Below the pieces are notes generated by a model, which ran no database searches, was not told the DNA's origin, and saw only the letters and a program-made list of their open reading frames with translations. Shown here piece after piece: positions 23,082-36,846 of a stretch of 64,000 bases of DNA. Source of the stretch: Stercorarius parasiticus. Taxonomy: Eukaryota > Chordata > Aves > Charadriiformes > Stercorariidae. Every line of letters begins with the position of its first letter. The stretch's first letter is position 1. The translations under genes were made by a program, and so were the position numbers. Where the stretch lies: NCBI GenBank assembly GCA_013396915.1, contig VWZL01000432.1:236479-300478 (forward strand). Reading direction: 5' to 3'.

Positions 23082-26000
23082 GTAAGTAGCTTGATCCAGA
23101 AAAGTAGTGTGTAACCATGGTTAACTTCTTCAGAGTGCTGGATTGGCTTCTGCTTTTTCTCATCTTCTTCTAAAAGAAAGCAGTGAGAATATTTTAATGC
23201 AACTATCTAGTGGGTTGTATCCTAAGCTCAAGTACAGAACCTGGCTTCAGTTCTGACCTCTGACAAAAAGGGATTCATACTCAACAGCTCCCACTCTTCT
23301 GCAGTACTATGTTGACCTTTTGTAAAGATGAAAAGGACTATTCTCAACATCTCCTGTTGAATTGCTATAGCTGTGTAGATTACGCCTCAAAGATTAACTG
23401 AAAAACAAAAAGAGAGGGGGAGCAAGAGTTAGCCCTGCATTTCCATCATTTGGGAAGGGCAAAGCAGGGTGGTAGCTTGTACTGTAAAGCCAGGAAATTT
23501 TATACAAATAATTTAAACTTACTGTGTACATGAAACTTGCAGAAGTGAAAATCAAAAGGAAAATGCTTTGAATAAGGCTGGCCTGTATATTAATCATGGT
23601 CTGTTTGTCCTGCACTTCATGAGGGTCTGGTGTTAATGATTGGATTTGATTTTGCAACTCATATGATTCATTGACAAAAGGTGGAAGAGTGATGACTCTA
23701 CGAACAAGTCAGGCTCCATTTCTTGCTCCTCCTGGACCTCTCATTTGCAAATATAACATTGATTATAGTGCTGGTAACATGATCAGCTCTAAGGGAAGCT
23801 GTAGAGGCTGCTAGTATTTCACCATTGAGTCACTCCCTCTAAACGGTGAGATAGGCTTAAAGAGAAGAGCGTTTCATGGCAAAAATTCCTATATTAATTT
23901 GGCTGACCCACTATATTCACTTTATATTTGCAGGAATAGGCTTACTTATGTTCAGGTAATGCTGTGAAGAGTTCGTGCTCCCTTTTTACTTAGATTTTAG
24001 GGCAATGCAAAAGAAAAGCTGTTCTTCCATTTGCAAATTTTACATTGATAGATTATTACTAGCACATTCTCTCCTAATTAAAAATAATGCTTCTAATTAT
24101 GACTCTTCTATCCTGTAGATAGGAAAATCCTACAACATCTGTTGGATCCCTGCTAACCACAACAATATTTTTAAAGTTGACAGATTTCTTTTCATTTTAG
24201 TTGACTGCCTCTTTAACCTCAATACTCCAATCTCTCCACAAGAGCATCTTTCTTTACTTTTAAGATTACCTCTACACAGCTGTCACATAATTTAAGGAAA
24301 AGGGTAAATTAACCTTCTCTAACTCAATGTACTGAAATTAGCTTGCTCCCGTGTGAAATACCAGTCTGTCTCCTGTGTCCCTACATAACACTGCAGTGAT
24401 TCTCATATATGTACAACAGCTGTGTGAGACAGTTACTTACACTAGTGATTCTTCTACTTTCCATTAGCTATCACGCTTTTTGATTCTGGGTCTGCTGAGA
24501 TATGTGCACATGGCTAACTTCAAAAAAGGGAAATTCCTTCAGTGAAGCTGCGGGGGGTGGGTGGGAAAAAAGAATTTGATGTAATTATTTCTCTGTTTAA
24601 AGTTCACCATGTCCATAAGCCTTTGGAAGACTGGGTCTTAAGTGTTAGGAGTTATACTAGAATGTTCTTAGACTCTGAAGTACTGTATGCCTGAGATAAA
24701 CCTAGATAAAGAGATTACAAAGGTGATATAATATGCTTGCTGGTAAGATACAATAAAATATTTTCTTTTTTAAGGCCACTAGTGCTGGAAATCTATTTAA
24801 GGAGGAAAAATCCCACAGAACACCTGAAGAGTTTAAAGGACAGGTTAAAATATGGCGCTGTTTTCCCCCTCCTGTGTTAGACTTTGGTAATGTATTTGAT
24901 ATCATCTCAGGTTTAAGCTTGTTCTTGGAACAATGAAAATTTTAGCAGTGTAGGAAAAGAGATTTATTTAGTATTTAAAAGCTCAATCAGTGCCGTAAAA
25001 GCTGGAGAGACGCCATTTCCCTTCTGTTATAGAGTTAGCTTGGTTATGGCTCTCACTGCTACAAAATTGCCATTTATTCAGATAAAATATGACTTTTTTT
25101 TCTCCCCCAGTCATTAATCAAAAGCACTACTAAGTTTGTGATTAAGGAGTTTATGAAAAGCAGTAAATTTTATCAGGGAAAGCAGAAGATTTATGTTTCT
25201 CTGTAAAATTTGAGTTTTTTCCAGAGTTATAAAGCAGCAGACCAGTAGTCAGTTTTCATTCAGATTAAATCCTGGAAAACTTGTTCTTAGTTACAACTTT
25301 CCTGTTTATTCATACCTGGCTGTTTGGTCTTTAGCAAATAACCCCTAGTTTTAAGGGCATCTGGCTGATGGAGGCAGGGTAGAAGCAAAGCACTGTGAGC
25401 TCCTGAGTAACTCCATTCTTCTACTTCCTTCTATGTGCATGTGTGTGAGCATGGAGGATAGCATCTACTCATACCTCCAGTTACCGTGGTCTTTTGTATC
25501 CTCAACCCATGAATATATTGAGAAACATGTGTCTTCAGTAGTTCAGCAAAACTACCCCCCATTTCACCTCCAACATAGTGTCAACCCAGAAAACCCATTT
25601 ATCTTGCTGTCAGTCATATAGTTATTAATTTCTACTTATATAATAATCCAAAATTCCTTTCTTCCTCATTCACATTCTGCAAAATGTCTCTTAAGTCTTC
25701 TGGTTTCCCTCTTCAGCTCCTCCACCACCCCTAAACATTATATTCTTCCTTAGGTGCTTACCTTGATTCCTACTATGCCAACACCAGAGAATCCAGAGAT
25801 CCAGTATCACTTTGTTGTAAGACCACTCGAGTTCTCTTGCTTCTTCAGTATGTGCTCTAGCACTGAGTCCTGCTTAAAATCATGCTAGATGTTATAGCAG
25901 GTCTCCTTAATCTGCTTCCTGACTCTAATTTATTTTCTGTTAAGCTTCTATAACCTCTTCTCTACTGCTCTGCCAAATCTGTCATAGAGAAAGCAGCCCA

Positions 26001-26609
26001 TACAAGCTGATGGTGATGCTTTTTGGGATCCTCAATTGGTGATCTATTAGCAAGAGCAGTGGCAACTTCTAATGGGCAGTGGAGCTTCTTGCATCACTGA
26101 TGTACAGAGCAGATCACAGCCAGGGCTCTTTAGCTAGGTGTTTGGAGAAGAAATTTTGTTCAGATCAAGCAAGTGGTAACAATGGTTCATCAGGTATGTT
26201 TTTTCTGCTTATTGACCAAAAGTAGTTAGTGGGTCATGAGTTGAAGTCTCAGAAGTTGGGTCTGCTGTTTACCACAACACACATTGAGCAATTTTGAAGG
26301 TAATGCCAAAGGCCCAGTACTGTGGGTTTTTTTCGTTCATTCATCCTTTTCATACCAATAAATAAGTGCTCTACTCTTTGGTAAGAGCTATGTGCTAGAT
26401 GTACAAAGGGTTTCATTGTTTATGTCCCTTTAAAGTCAATAAATACTAAATGACGGTTACAGTATAAGGCACACGTAAATACCTTTTGTGAATGTGATCC
26501 TGAATGCTTAGGGACCAGGTCTGGTGAATTTACAACCAAATGCTGTAGATTCAGGGCCTCCTGCTGCAGTCTCTACTCTCCTGCTGGATAGTACTTAAAA
26601 CTGTTCATG

Positions 26610-26850
26610 TATTAATTTATTCTAGCAGATAATGTTGTACAAGAAGGGGCCTTTTGTGTCATCAGGTCTTGCTTCCCTGTTACATTTGATAGATACGTGT
26701 TAGTGTCTTCTGGAAATTAATCAGACTTCATCTTAGGCATTAGTCAAACTTTTGGCTACCAGTCTCCCATCCAAAAGTTGTTCTGAAAATGTGAGTAGCC
26801 TGTAGTTAAATTACTGATATGTTCTGCCATTTCTCACAAATAACCAAGCT
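26610..26850. mobile_element. Possible ancient CR1-type relic
   Basis: The stretch with AAGGGGCCTTTTGTGTCATC, followed by TTAGGCATTAGTCAAACTTT, resembles from memory an old, widely shared amniote CR1/L3-type fragment. It is strongly diverged and its boundaries are guesses. No coding remains are visible. Confidence 0.3.
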
Positions 26851-29095
26851 CTGCTTTCAGCACTACTTCTGCTTAGTGCTCCCTTGAGGAACAAGAGATG
26901 GGGAAATTGTCAGATAATTGCACCACTGTCAGCTGGACAAAAGTGTAATCTTTTTCATCTGCTTTCAGCTGTATTGGTTTTGAAGGACCAAAAGAGGTAA
27001 AACCAGTAACAAATGTTTTCTAAGTGTGCAGGTATGATCCTGGTCTCATAGGAGAAGCAGTCTGTTTGGTGAGATAATAGCATGTCTTTACAGTTTGTTT
27101 TAACACAGACTGAAAATCACATCTTGCTATTTCTAAATGAAATAAGTAGTTCATACTGACTATACAAACATTTTAATATGGATGTTTCTTTAAGTATTTA
27201 TTCTTTGGGTAGGAGCAAGCAGATTTTGCTGTACTGCTCTGTAGCACAGTAACATGAGATAACTATGTCACGAGCTGCACAGAAGAGTTTATGCATTCCC
27301 ATTGGATTCAGTAGCCTAACCACACGCAAAGCTAAAAATGTCTTTGAGGTGCTTACTGCCTACAGAATCTGCCAAGAAACCAGATGTCACTGCTAGAAAA
27401 ATACAATAACCTCAGCCGCCTACTATGCTTCAGCCTTTGATAAATAGCAGGCTCCAAATTATCATTCACTTTCTTGCCAGCTCTTTGTGTTGTATTAATT
27501 GTTTCTTAATCCTGCTGTGTATTTTATTTGCTCTCCTTTTTATGTTGATTTACTCTTTGTCACACACCTGTCCAATGAATTTGAAAATGACAATTTGGAA
27601 AACATTGTGTTTAAAACCTCTGAATTGATACAGTTTATTTTACTTCTGGAACCCAGCAAAGTTTCTTCCAACTTGATTTGGTAGTTAGAAAAAAAATATC
27701 TTCAAATAAGGAGATTGTTTTGCAAGTATACAGTGACAGAAGTATCCTAGGGAGATGCTTTTGCTTTGAGATATATTTATTTTTGAAATGCAGGTTTCAG
27801 GAATGCAAATCACTTTTTTTGACTGCTGCATTTTCTTTAAGAGGAGATACTATCCTTTGGGTTTCCATGTTAATTTAATTTTATGCAATTTCTAGATTTT
27901 CTTCCTTCTCTGTTGTACTATATATGTTGTTGATCCGTGAACAGTATATGATGAGAAGTATGTTTTGAATGGTAACTGTTAAAGCCTGCTGTCATAGCAT
28001 GGAAACAGTCTAGGAACAATAGTTCTCAGATTGTATGGGAAGCCTGTATGTATGTATATATTTTCTTCTTAAATCACTCTATCACACTTTTTGGCTACAT
28101 GCCAATTTTCTCAGTAGAAAATCACAATGCCTTTAACAGATGATCCCTTATAAAGAAAGGACTACTGGTATACAGAATTCTTTTTCTTTTAGTTATGAAG
28201 CTAAAGGAAAAGATAGGAAAACTTGGCATTTCATATAAACAAAATGTATTGGAAGGGAAAGGTTTTTGCAACATTCTCCTTAAAGTTATCCTTATTTTTA
28301 TCCCTGGGTTTGTTTATCCTCAGCATTTGTGAGACCCTGTTATCACAGTATCTGAGTACATGCCCATCTTGTAACATGTTCACTCTCATTTCTTTGCTGT
28401 TTTAAAGCAGTACTACTGTCTCACTGGGGAGCTGAGAGCAGAGTGCTCTCCCAGCTATCTGGAGGGGGATTTCCTGAAGGAAGATTAGGCTCATTTATGC
28501 CTTTTTTCTCACAACATTATGGAAGTAATTAGGACAACTGAATTCTTGAGTTGGGCAATTCAGATGAGTGCCTGTAGATGAAGCTACTTGACATCTCTTA
28601 GAGGTCTTGTAACAAAGCCACAAGAATGTAAATATCAAGAGTTCTTCTCTAATAGATGGGCAAATTTTGTTCAGCGGGGCATGTTAACTCTATAATAAGT
28701 CGTAACACAGAAGGAGTGATATTGCAGTAGTACCCAGGGATTACAACGTCCTTCTATAGTTCCTTCCCATCTCGGAAGATGCATGGCTTTTCTTTGTTCT
28801 GGACTGAGACAGATGTCCTGCTCTTACCATAATTTGCAGTTTAGAGTTCTTCTGCACCATCTTTATATGCCTTTTCCTTACCGTACAGTGGAAGACCATG
28901 GCTGCTGTTCAGTATTTTGTTTGTTTACTTCTGCAAAGGTAATACAAAGAATAATGTGGAGAGGTGGTGAAGTTAACATTTTTTGTTGATTTTCCTGTAT
29001 TTGGGGAAAGATGGACTACTAATATACACAGGAAAATTCCTATAATGGTTGCTGACTTTGGATGTTAGATTAATCTAATGAATTGATACTCTTTC

Positions 29096-29868
29096 ACAGA
29101 ATCACAGAATCATAGGGTTGGAAGGGACCTCTGGAGATCATCTAGTCCAACCCCCCTGCCAGAGCAGGGTCACCTAGAGCAGGTTGCACAGGAACGTGTC
29201 CAGGCGGGCTTTGAATGTTTCCAGAGACGGAGACTCCACCACCTCCCTGGGCAGCCTGTGCCAGTGCCCTGCTACCCTCAAATTAAAGAAGTTCCTCCTC
29301 ATGTTTAGGTGGAACTTCCTATGTTGAAGTTTGTGCCCATTACCTCTTGTCCTGTTGCCGGGCACCACTGGAAGGAGCCTGGCCCCATCCTCCTGACACC
29401 CACCCTTGAAGTATTTATAAGCGTTGACAAGATCCCCCTCAGCCGTCTTTTTTCCAGATTGAAGGGACCCAAATCCCTCAGCCTTTCTTCATAAGAGAGG
29501 TGCTCCAGTCCCCTAATCATCTTCGTAGCCCTTTGCTGCACCCTCTCCAGCAGTTCCCTGTCCTTCTTGAACTGGGGAGCCCAGAAGTGGATGCAGTACT
29601 CCAGATGCAGCCTCACCAAGGCAGAGTAGAGGGGAAGGATGACCTCCCTCAACCTGCTTGCCACACTCTTCTTGATGCATCCCAGGATGCCATTGACCTT
29701 CTTGACCACAAGGGCACATTGCTGGCTCATGGTCATCCCGTTGTCCACCAGGACTCCCAGGTCTCTTTCCACAAAGCTGCTCTCCAGCAGGTCAGCCCCC
29801 AACCTGTACTGGTGCATGGGGTTATTCCTCCCCAGGTGCAGCACCCTACACTTGCTTTGGGTACCAGA
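29096..29868 (-). mobile_element. CR1 LINE 3' fragment
   Basis: Read on the minus strand, this is the last part of CR1 ORF2 plus the 3' end. The tail at 29096-29118 carries the CR1 GATTCTGTGA-type repeats, and the 5' truncation lies near 29868. It belongs to a different subfamily from the copies at 4581 and 36425, since its C-terminus reads [10 protein letters not shown] rather than DLALQGML. Divergence is moderate and one frameshift is present, so it is older than those two. Confidence 0.93.
29174..29863 (-). pseudogene. CR1 ORF2 C-terminal remnant with one frameshift
   Basis: The minus strand encodes the part after the RT palm: SKCRVLHLGRNNPMHQYRLG, then LEYCIHFWAPQFKKDRELL and [20 protein letters not shown]. 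The frame then shifts at a G run near 29431-29436 (five Gs where the frame needs six). It continues in a second frame with [20 protein letters not shown] and [20 protein letters not shown] to a stop near 29174. The catalytic RT region is absent, so this is a dead fragment. Confidence 0.85.
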
Positions 29869-32413
29869 CATAGGTATTGGATATATGTGATATGAATGGG
29901 CGGAAAACGTTGCCTCATCATCTGTCAGAAATGTTAAAATTGATTTTTGCTTCTTCACAGAAGAGGATCTTCTGTGTTGTCATGGCAAGGCTGTGAGCTG
30001 GGATGAGAGCAAACTCCACCAGATGGTTGAGTTTGCTGCTCCTGCATCATGAACAGATGGAAGGGCTGAGGTTGCTGCTGGGAGATGATCTCCCCTCACT
30101 CCTATTAGTAGCTGACATAATCCTTACTTCCTCAGATGCAGAAGTTGGGACAGCTTAAGGTAAGAAGGGTAGCTGGCAGTGCCATGCTGTCTTAGATGAC
30201 TGCCTATTTTACTTTCAGTTGGCTACTTCAGACTTCCAAAATGTAGTTTTCTGTGAGTTGAACTAAAGAAATTCCCCATAATATCCATCCATATTAAGTG
30301 ATTAATCTTCTTATTTGACTAGCTATTCAAAAGGCACCATACCTGTTAACGGACCCATACTCCCTAACATCAACGTGCCAAACTCAAAAATACATGAAAT
30401 CTATACCATGCTAAAATACAGAGTTCAGTTTATGATCCAACATATGTAAAGGATGTTATGCTTTTACATGAAGTACAAATATTTATTCAACTTCAGAAAT
30501 TCACTTCACAATTCTGAATAGACAAATTAAACATGGTCTCTTATGATTAATGGTATAAAAGATAGGCACAGAGAAGGCAGGATATTTCCATAAATTCAAG
30601 AAATATGTACATATGTAGAAAAATTAATGAAGTATTCTCACTTAAAATAGGATTTTCAGAGAGACTTAGTTGAAGAGAATAGGTTATGGGTTGAACCCAT
30701 GAACAACATGAATGATTAAAGGGAGAATAGAAGTATCAAATAAATAAGGTATTGAAAATGAGACTTCTAAGACTGGAGAGCCGAGAGTCTATTTGGATGT
30801 TTAGTACAAAACATCCAAGAAGAGAGATCAATTTCCATAGAGCTTTGAAGGTAAAAAGTATTGAGATATTTCCATATTGCAAAGGGAGAATTTTCTGTAG
30901 AGGACATGATGGTTATACATAGCTGCATAGTAGGACAAACAGGTAGATGTGAATTGATGTCACAGTGATGATAAATTTAGATGCCCCAAACTCTACTGAG
31001 GAGAAGAGAGGGAGTAACCTTCTCCACCTTCTCACCTGCTTCCAGTGGCATCTTAATCCTGGAATATGTCTTAAGTTTAAAGATTGTCCCTCCATTCTGT
31101 GTGTTTTAGAGCCGTAGTGAGTGGGTTGTCCCGCTGTTTTGGGTTTAACTGTTCAGTATGTGTCTTCCTGGGAATAAAAACAAATTAAGAAAATAAAACA
31201 CTTCTTTATTTCTCTGTGGATTCTGCTTTATTCTATGAAGCTGTAAACTTTGGAGTCACATCCTTGTATAGAGTGATCTCTGTTCTATGTGTTTTCCTCT
31301 CACGCTTTTTTTACTGATGAAAACTGTGCCTCTGTGTATATGTTTTTAATGCTTTGCGACAGTCCCATAGGATTTGTGAATCATGGACTACTGAGTCTGT
31401 GACGAGAATTTGTATTTGGATAGGAACTAAGTCTTGCAGTCCCTTGAGATAAGAATTTTTATAGGGTTTCTTCATAGAGGTTTGTTATTCGAAAGAAGTT
31501 GTTTTAAATTACTTGAAAGAGATTTTGAGAAGCAAATCATTAAACAAGAAACATAATTTTCTAGAGAAACTGACAATAAGCAGAGGGGAAAAATTGCTGC
31601 ACCTTTGAAAGCAAGCTAGAGGAGCAGTTACTGAGCCATAAACAAAAGGAGGCTCAAATATATTGGGTTCTTAAACAAAGCATATTTCAAAAATACTAAA
31701 TTCAATTTTCAACTATGCAATCAATCACTCAGATTATACCTATTATGAAGGAAAGAAAGTCCTTGTCTTCAAATCCGTGCAAGGTGAAAGATTTCAAAGA
31801 ATAGAACCCAGCGGATTTGTGTTTCTGCAACATTTGTTTCATATTTTTACCACTTACTGGTTTAGAACATTTTCAATGCTCAGTTTATAAAAGGTTCACA
31901 AGAGGTTAATAGCAGTCCTTACTAGAAGAACCCATTTAAGAATGGATGAATTCTTACCCACTGTCCTGAGACAGGATCGGAGTTAAAATGAGAGTGCCAC
32001 AACATTAAGTCTGTCCTTGTCAAGTCCATTTTATTTATCGTTAAGGCCACTGTCACATAAATAAGCTTTTACATGGTATTATATTACGTATACCGTATAT
32101 ATTGAGTACTATATTTGGAATGGTTTGTATCTCCCAGCTATGCAAAGTGATAAAATATGCTGAATTTATTCTCTTTTTGATTGAACTTGGATAGTGATAT
32201 GTCTCTGTTCAGTTTCATACTAGACTTTTTTTTTTTGAATGGGGAACATTGAAAGATTGTAAAATTGGAACAAGTATCCTGTAGAACTCTTTCTTATAAT
32301 TATGCCGCAAGCTTGGAGAGACAAAGCCTAGGGGTCTTCCATCTGCAGCTCGCCTACAGGGGCATGTATACTTCACAGAGTGTATGGGAAGAACAAACCT
32401 GTAAGAGTTTGTA

Positions 32414-32755
32414 ATGGCACAGTCAGAATTAAGCTGTGATGAAGCAGCGTATGAGGGAAAGCAGGCTCTGACTGAAGAAATGTGTCTTTTCAGTGTCTTG
32501 CCTTGCAGCAGCTTCTGTGCTGAGGAAAACTGCTTTGCAAGTGGGAGCGAGCAGGAATCCTTCACTGCTGTGGCTTCCCCCAAATCCACGGGATGGCTGC
32601 GTGTGAAGAGGAAGCACAGCTGGGGACAGATGGCAACAGGCTGTGCCTTGTCTCATCAGCCCCATTGCTACCGCTCTGAGGGCTGGGGCGAGCAGGGGGT
32701 GGCTGCTCTGAGACCCTGTGCAGTTCTGCACCGCTACAGATGTGTGGCGTGGTAG
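32414..32755 (+). other. Unassigned 113-codon ORF in a GC-richer patch
   Basis: The frame starts at ATG with G at -3 and G at +4, a favourable Kozak context, and runs to TAG. The product begins MAQSELSCDEAAYEGKQALT and has ten or more Cys and several His and Trp, with no motif, signal peptide or membrane segment that I recognise. Long frames are also open on the opposite strand, so openness here may simply reflect higher GC. No promoter or poly(A) site was tied to it. Confidence 0.15.
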
Positions 32756-33864
32756 GAGGTGGCACTGAAGGACACACAGCACATCTGAGGTTTGTGAGTG
32801 CTTTAAAACTTGCGCCATGTCAACTGGTTTCTGGGGCTGCTGCTCACATCAGCTTCAAGAGCAGGTGTTTTCATACAGGGACAGTGAAAGCTTCAGCTTT
32901 AACTGGCTTTTCCATGGGCAAAATACCTCTGGGGCAGCAATTTTAGGGACCCAGGATAATGCTTCTAGAGCAGCAGCACGTCCAGTTTGAAGTTATGGGG
33001 AAAACTTAGTAGGAATGAATATTAAAACTCTCATTATGACCTCAGGGAAGGGACTTGAGATAGTGCGGAATTTTCCAGTGGGATGGCTTTTTTCTATCAG
33101 AACTTGTTGCTTTCACAAACTTGAAATTTTCTTGGAAAAACACATACAGAATCTGACAGAAAACACTCTTTAAGTGAGGAAAGAATTTTTTCATCAAGAA
33201 AAGAGCAGAGAGAGACTGTTTGATTATTTCTTTAAAATTATTTTTATTTTTATAAAGGTTGCTTGTGGTTATGTGGATTAAGTTTGTATCTTGATTTATA
33301 ACCTGTGTAAAAGTAGTAAGGGCTGCATAAGGGAGAAAGACAGTTGAAACTGGAATCGTTCAGTTCTGTGGACTATCGCTTGTCTCATTTTTCTGTCAGT
33401 GAGATCTGGGGGCGACTCCAAACTATCTTATGCAGAAACTTGAATCTTTACACCCACACAGCCCTTGCATCTTAACTGCTCAGCTACTGGCTGTTGTAAG
33501 GAAGCTGCAGATTTTTCACGTTTTTCTGAAAGTAGAACTTTCACAGTACTGTTAAACTATTTAGTATAAATATCAGAACTGGCCGGCAAAGGGTTTGTCG
33601 GGAATAATTCAGTATATTTTCAAATGGGTTAATCTCCTCGATTTATGATAAAAAAATTTAAGAAAAGTACCCTCAACCAAACTGAATTGCTAAGTGATGG
33701 TAGCAGTTTTTGTGGGAAACGTGTGCCAGTTGACCATCAGACATGCTCATGGACAAGGTAGATATTACTTTATGTAAAGGTAGCTGTTCTCCAGTACTCC
33801 TTTCTCCACAGGTTTAAAAATTTCTCATGTGTACTATTCTATTTTCTAATGCTGAACAATAATA

Positions 33865-33916
33865 TTTTTTTTTCTGAAGACATCGCTCATTTTTTTTTTT
33901 CTGAAGACATCGCTCA
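33865..33916. repeat. 27-bp direct tandem duplication
   Basis: A T run followed by CTGAAGACATCGCTCA occurs twice, with the non-T parts at 33874-33889 and 33901-33916. The 16-base cores are identical. Confidence 0.85.
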
Positions 33917-36424
33917 CTGTGAAATTAAGTAATAATAGCCCTACATGCAGTCCTTTATAGGTAACAGCTCTAGCCCTTTCATCTGTGAGCCTCACTAATT
34001 TCTTGGAAAGTTGTTCTTTATTCTGCTTATTAATGGTTTTGTGTTTGCCAACGTAAGCAGAAAAGAGTCCAAGTCTGAGCAAAAAAATAAAAAGAAATGG
34101 CGTATATCTACCTTTCAGGATATGTCCGAAGACAGTAAATTAGTGAATTGCTAAAAGCTGCTTCCAGAGCTCTGCAGCCTCCAAATTTACAATAAATCCT
34201 AAGGCATTCTCAGGTCAAATAAATAATACTGCAAACATAGCATTTCCATTGTTCTGCTTTAATTTAAGGTCAAAGTTACACAGAGCATTGCATTAAGCTT
34301 TTAGAACATCAAGCAAAGTTTTCACAGAACCAGAAGATAAAAGTACCTCCAGAGGATGATAAACAACCCTTAATTGGGATTTACTATAGATACTTGTTCA
34401 GATTTTCTGTGATTATGCAATTCTTTAAGCTACCCAAAACAAAAGTGACTCAAACTGTATCAAAACAGCATTTCTCGCAATAACGAAGTGATAATGCCTG
34501 ACTGTTTAATAAAATCAGGCTTATACCGTCATGTTACCTGTCTTTAGTTCACCCCAATAATTTTTTTAGGTTGTCCAGTTTAGCCAAATCTGACAAAAAA
34601 ATTAAAGGTATAAAACTCTTAACAAATTAGATAGAAATCTGTATTTGTGTTCCTGCTGATGCTGCAGGCAGATGTTAGCCCTGAGCTGATCAAAGAGGAA
34701 TCAGCCAACCAAGTCTATGGATACTTTTCAGTTTGTCCATAGCTCCAGATCAACCAACTGCTTGGTGGCTTGTGCTTGGTCAAAGTGGTGGGGCAGGATG
34801 AAGGACAAGTCTGGGATCTGGAGGAGGAAAGGGAAATATAATTTACTGTACTTGGGAGAGGTGCTGTGGGACGCATACACTGAGAGTTCACTGAGTTTTG
34901 CTATTTCTGCTTAGGAAATAACTTGGAAAGCAAGTGGTGGACACACCTATTTTTTATTTTTTTAAGAAAAACAATTAAATATAGAAATTTATCTATACAG
35001 GAATATTTTTTTCAGGAGTTACATCTAATGCCTATCTTTTTGTGATAAATTGGGCTTTGGAGCAAGTGCTGTGTCTTCAAAGCTCAAAATCGTACTGTTT
35101 CCACTTACAAAACCACATCAATACTTTGAAAAGAGAAAAGGAAGCCCTGGAAGTCTTAAAAAGTGTATAATGTGTATTCTAGTACTACAGTGCATATTTC
35201 ATTTTAATTTATTTTGAATAATCCTCTCTAGTTGGTTTGCAGTTCTGCCTTTATAAACTACTGTAATACCTGTTATAACCATGGAGAATTTCTGCTGAGT
35301 CTTTACATATGTTATGCATCTGAGATCTCAAGCCTGAAAAATACAGATTTTGTTCAGTGCTAGTTTATTTTCCTTTGAAGTAGAGTAAAAAAGCAGGAAA
35401 CTGGAAGAAATTAGCAACATTGGAGTAAAAGGCACACAAAACAGTGTATGTAAGTCAAGTGATTATGATGGGCAAATCTCTTGGCTTTGCTTCTCCAGCG
35501 CTAAAAGATTTTTTTTTTTCTTTTAAAAGACAAAATCAAATAACTTAAGTTTCAAACTGACCTACTTTAAGTTTCTTACGATTTTTTGTGGATTAAAAGA
35601 AAATCATCCTATACATGTTTGGAGCCTGATACTCCTCAGATTAAATTTAAATGAAGACATGCTTTGAAGATGGTGGAATCGTTCCAGAGTAAAATTGGCT
35701 GCATTGTGAGGATAATTAGGCCAGTTAGTGGCAATACAGAAAAGATGATGGCAGTTTTACCTGTGGGAGGTAGGTATAGTTACTTTAGTCTCTGCAGGAT
35801 CTCTTACACCACACTTCAGAGAGTACAATCAATAGAGTAACTACATTAGCCGTATTCTGAAAATTGTACTTACCTAAATCAATTATTAGCAGTTTGAGTT
35901 TCTAGTGCTCAAAACATTTAAAGGTGAGATATGCAGGTCTGCAGACTGAGATCCAAAATATGGCAGATAGGCATATGAAGTTCATCACTCATTTCACTGA
36001 GAAAAAGAGAATGTAAGATAAGGGAAAATGCTGTACTGCACAGATTGCAGACGGCTTCCCCTTCGTCTCTCCAACAACTCTGTATTTGAAAGATGGTCAT
36101 TATCATTTTTTAATGTGGGAAGAGCGGTAGTCTTGCAGTTAAATCATGTACCTCAGCATCAAGGGTTTCAGATGTATCTCTTGATTTTCCTTGCGCTGTG
36201 TGAGAAGTGTAATTGCTCTACTTCCTCATCTGATAAAACCTGTATATTTTCAGTTTGTCACCATTAAAAAATCAGTTGTCACTAGGGTAGTATTTGATAT
36301 CATTACATTTTGGCCCAGGTTGTCTTTTCTATCTAAGCTCTGCCCAGTGCAGGAATAGGCTTGGGTAAGTAGAAACAGTAATAATACTTTCATCCTTAAG
36401 ACTGAATGGTCCTAGTTCCTACCC

Positions 36425-36846
36425 CTGTGTTCAGTTCTGGGCCCCTCTGTACGAGGGACGTTGAAGTGCTGGAGCGTGTCCAGAGGAGAGCTACCAAGCT
36501 GGTGAGGGGTCTGGAGACCAAGCCATATGAGGAGAGGCTGAGGGAACTGGGCATGTTTAGTTTGGAGAAGAGGAGGCTGAGGGGAGACCTCATTGCCCTC
36601 TACAACTACCTCAAAGGAGGTTGTAGAGAGGTGGGTGTTGGCCTCTTCTCCCAGGTGAATAATGACAGGACCAGAGGAAATGGTCTGAAGTTGTGTCAGG
36701 GGAGGTTTAGGTTAGATATTAGGAAGCATGACTTTCCTGAAAGAGTGGTCAGGCACTGGAACAGCCTGCCCAGGGAGGTGGTGGAGTCACCATCCCTGGA
36801 GGTATTTAAGAAACGTGTAGATTTGGCCCTTCAGGGCATGCTCTAG
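36425..36846 (+). pseudogene. CR1 ORF2 C-terminal fragment, frame intact
   Basis: This encodes only the region after the RT domain: [57 protein letters not shown] and [20 protein letters not shown], ending LALQGML before TAG. No catalytic residues remain, so it is a dead 5'-truncated insertion even though no stop or frameshift has yet accumulated. Confidence 0.88.

Larger units (their letters stand above)
19142..29095. other. Long unannotated stretch
   Basis: This is mostly anonymous A+T-rich DNA. It contains a pyrimidine tract at about 19998-20047, a T16 run at 21008-21023, a 125-codon ATG ORF (20216-20593, +) without motifs and with a weak Kozak context, the candidate exon at 22904-23081, and a possible ancient CR1 fragment near 26.6-26.85 kb. 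Nothing else could be assigned. Confidence 0.45.
29869..36424. other. Unannotated stretch with a GC-richer island
   Basis: No repeat family was recognised. At about 32300-32950 the base composition rises clearly above the A+T-rich surroundings and several CpGs occur. A 113-codon ORF (32414-32755, +) with a good Kozak context lies there, overlapped by a 129-codon ORF on the other strand. A 27-bp direct duplication is at 33865-33916. The rest is anonymous. Confidence 0.45.

Noticed and set aside
29500..29895. Plus-strand 131-codon ORF with Gln/His/Pro-rich product
   Set aside because: It is the antisense shadow of CR1 ORF2.
29961..30159. Exon-like pieces: a strong acceptor at 29960 with a 29-codon frame to a TGA, and a 24-nt segment (30136-30159) between good splice sites
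   Set aside because: They are too short to judge, their phases do not form a chain with other candidates, and such matches are expected by chance.
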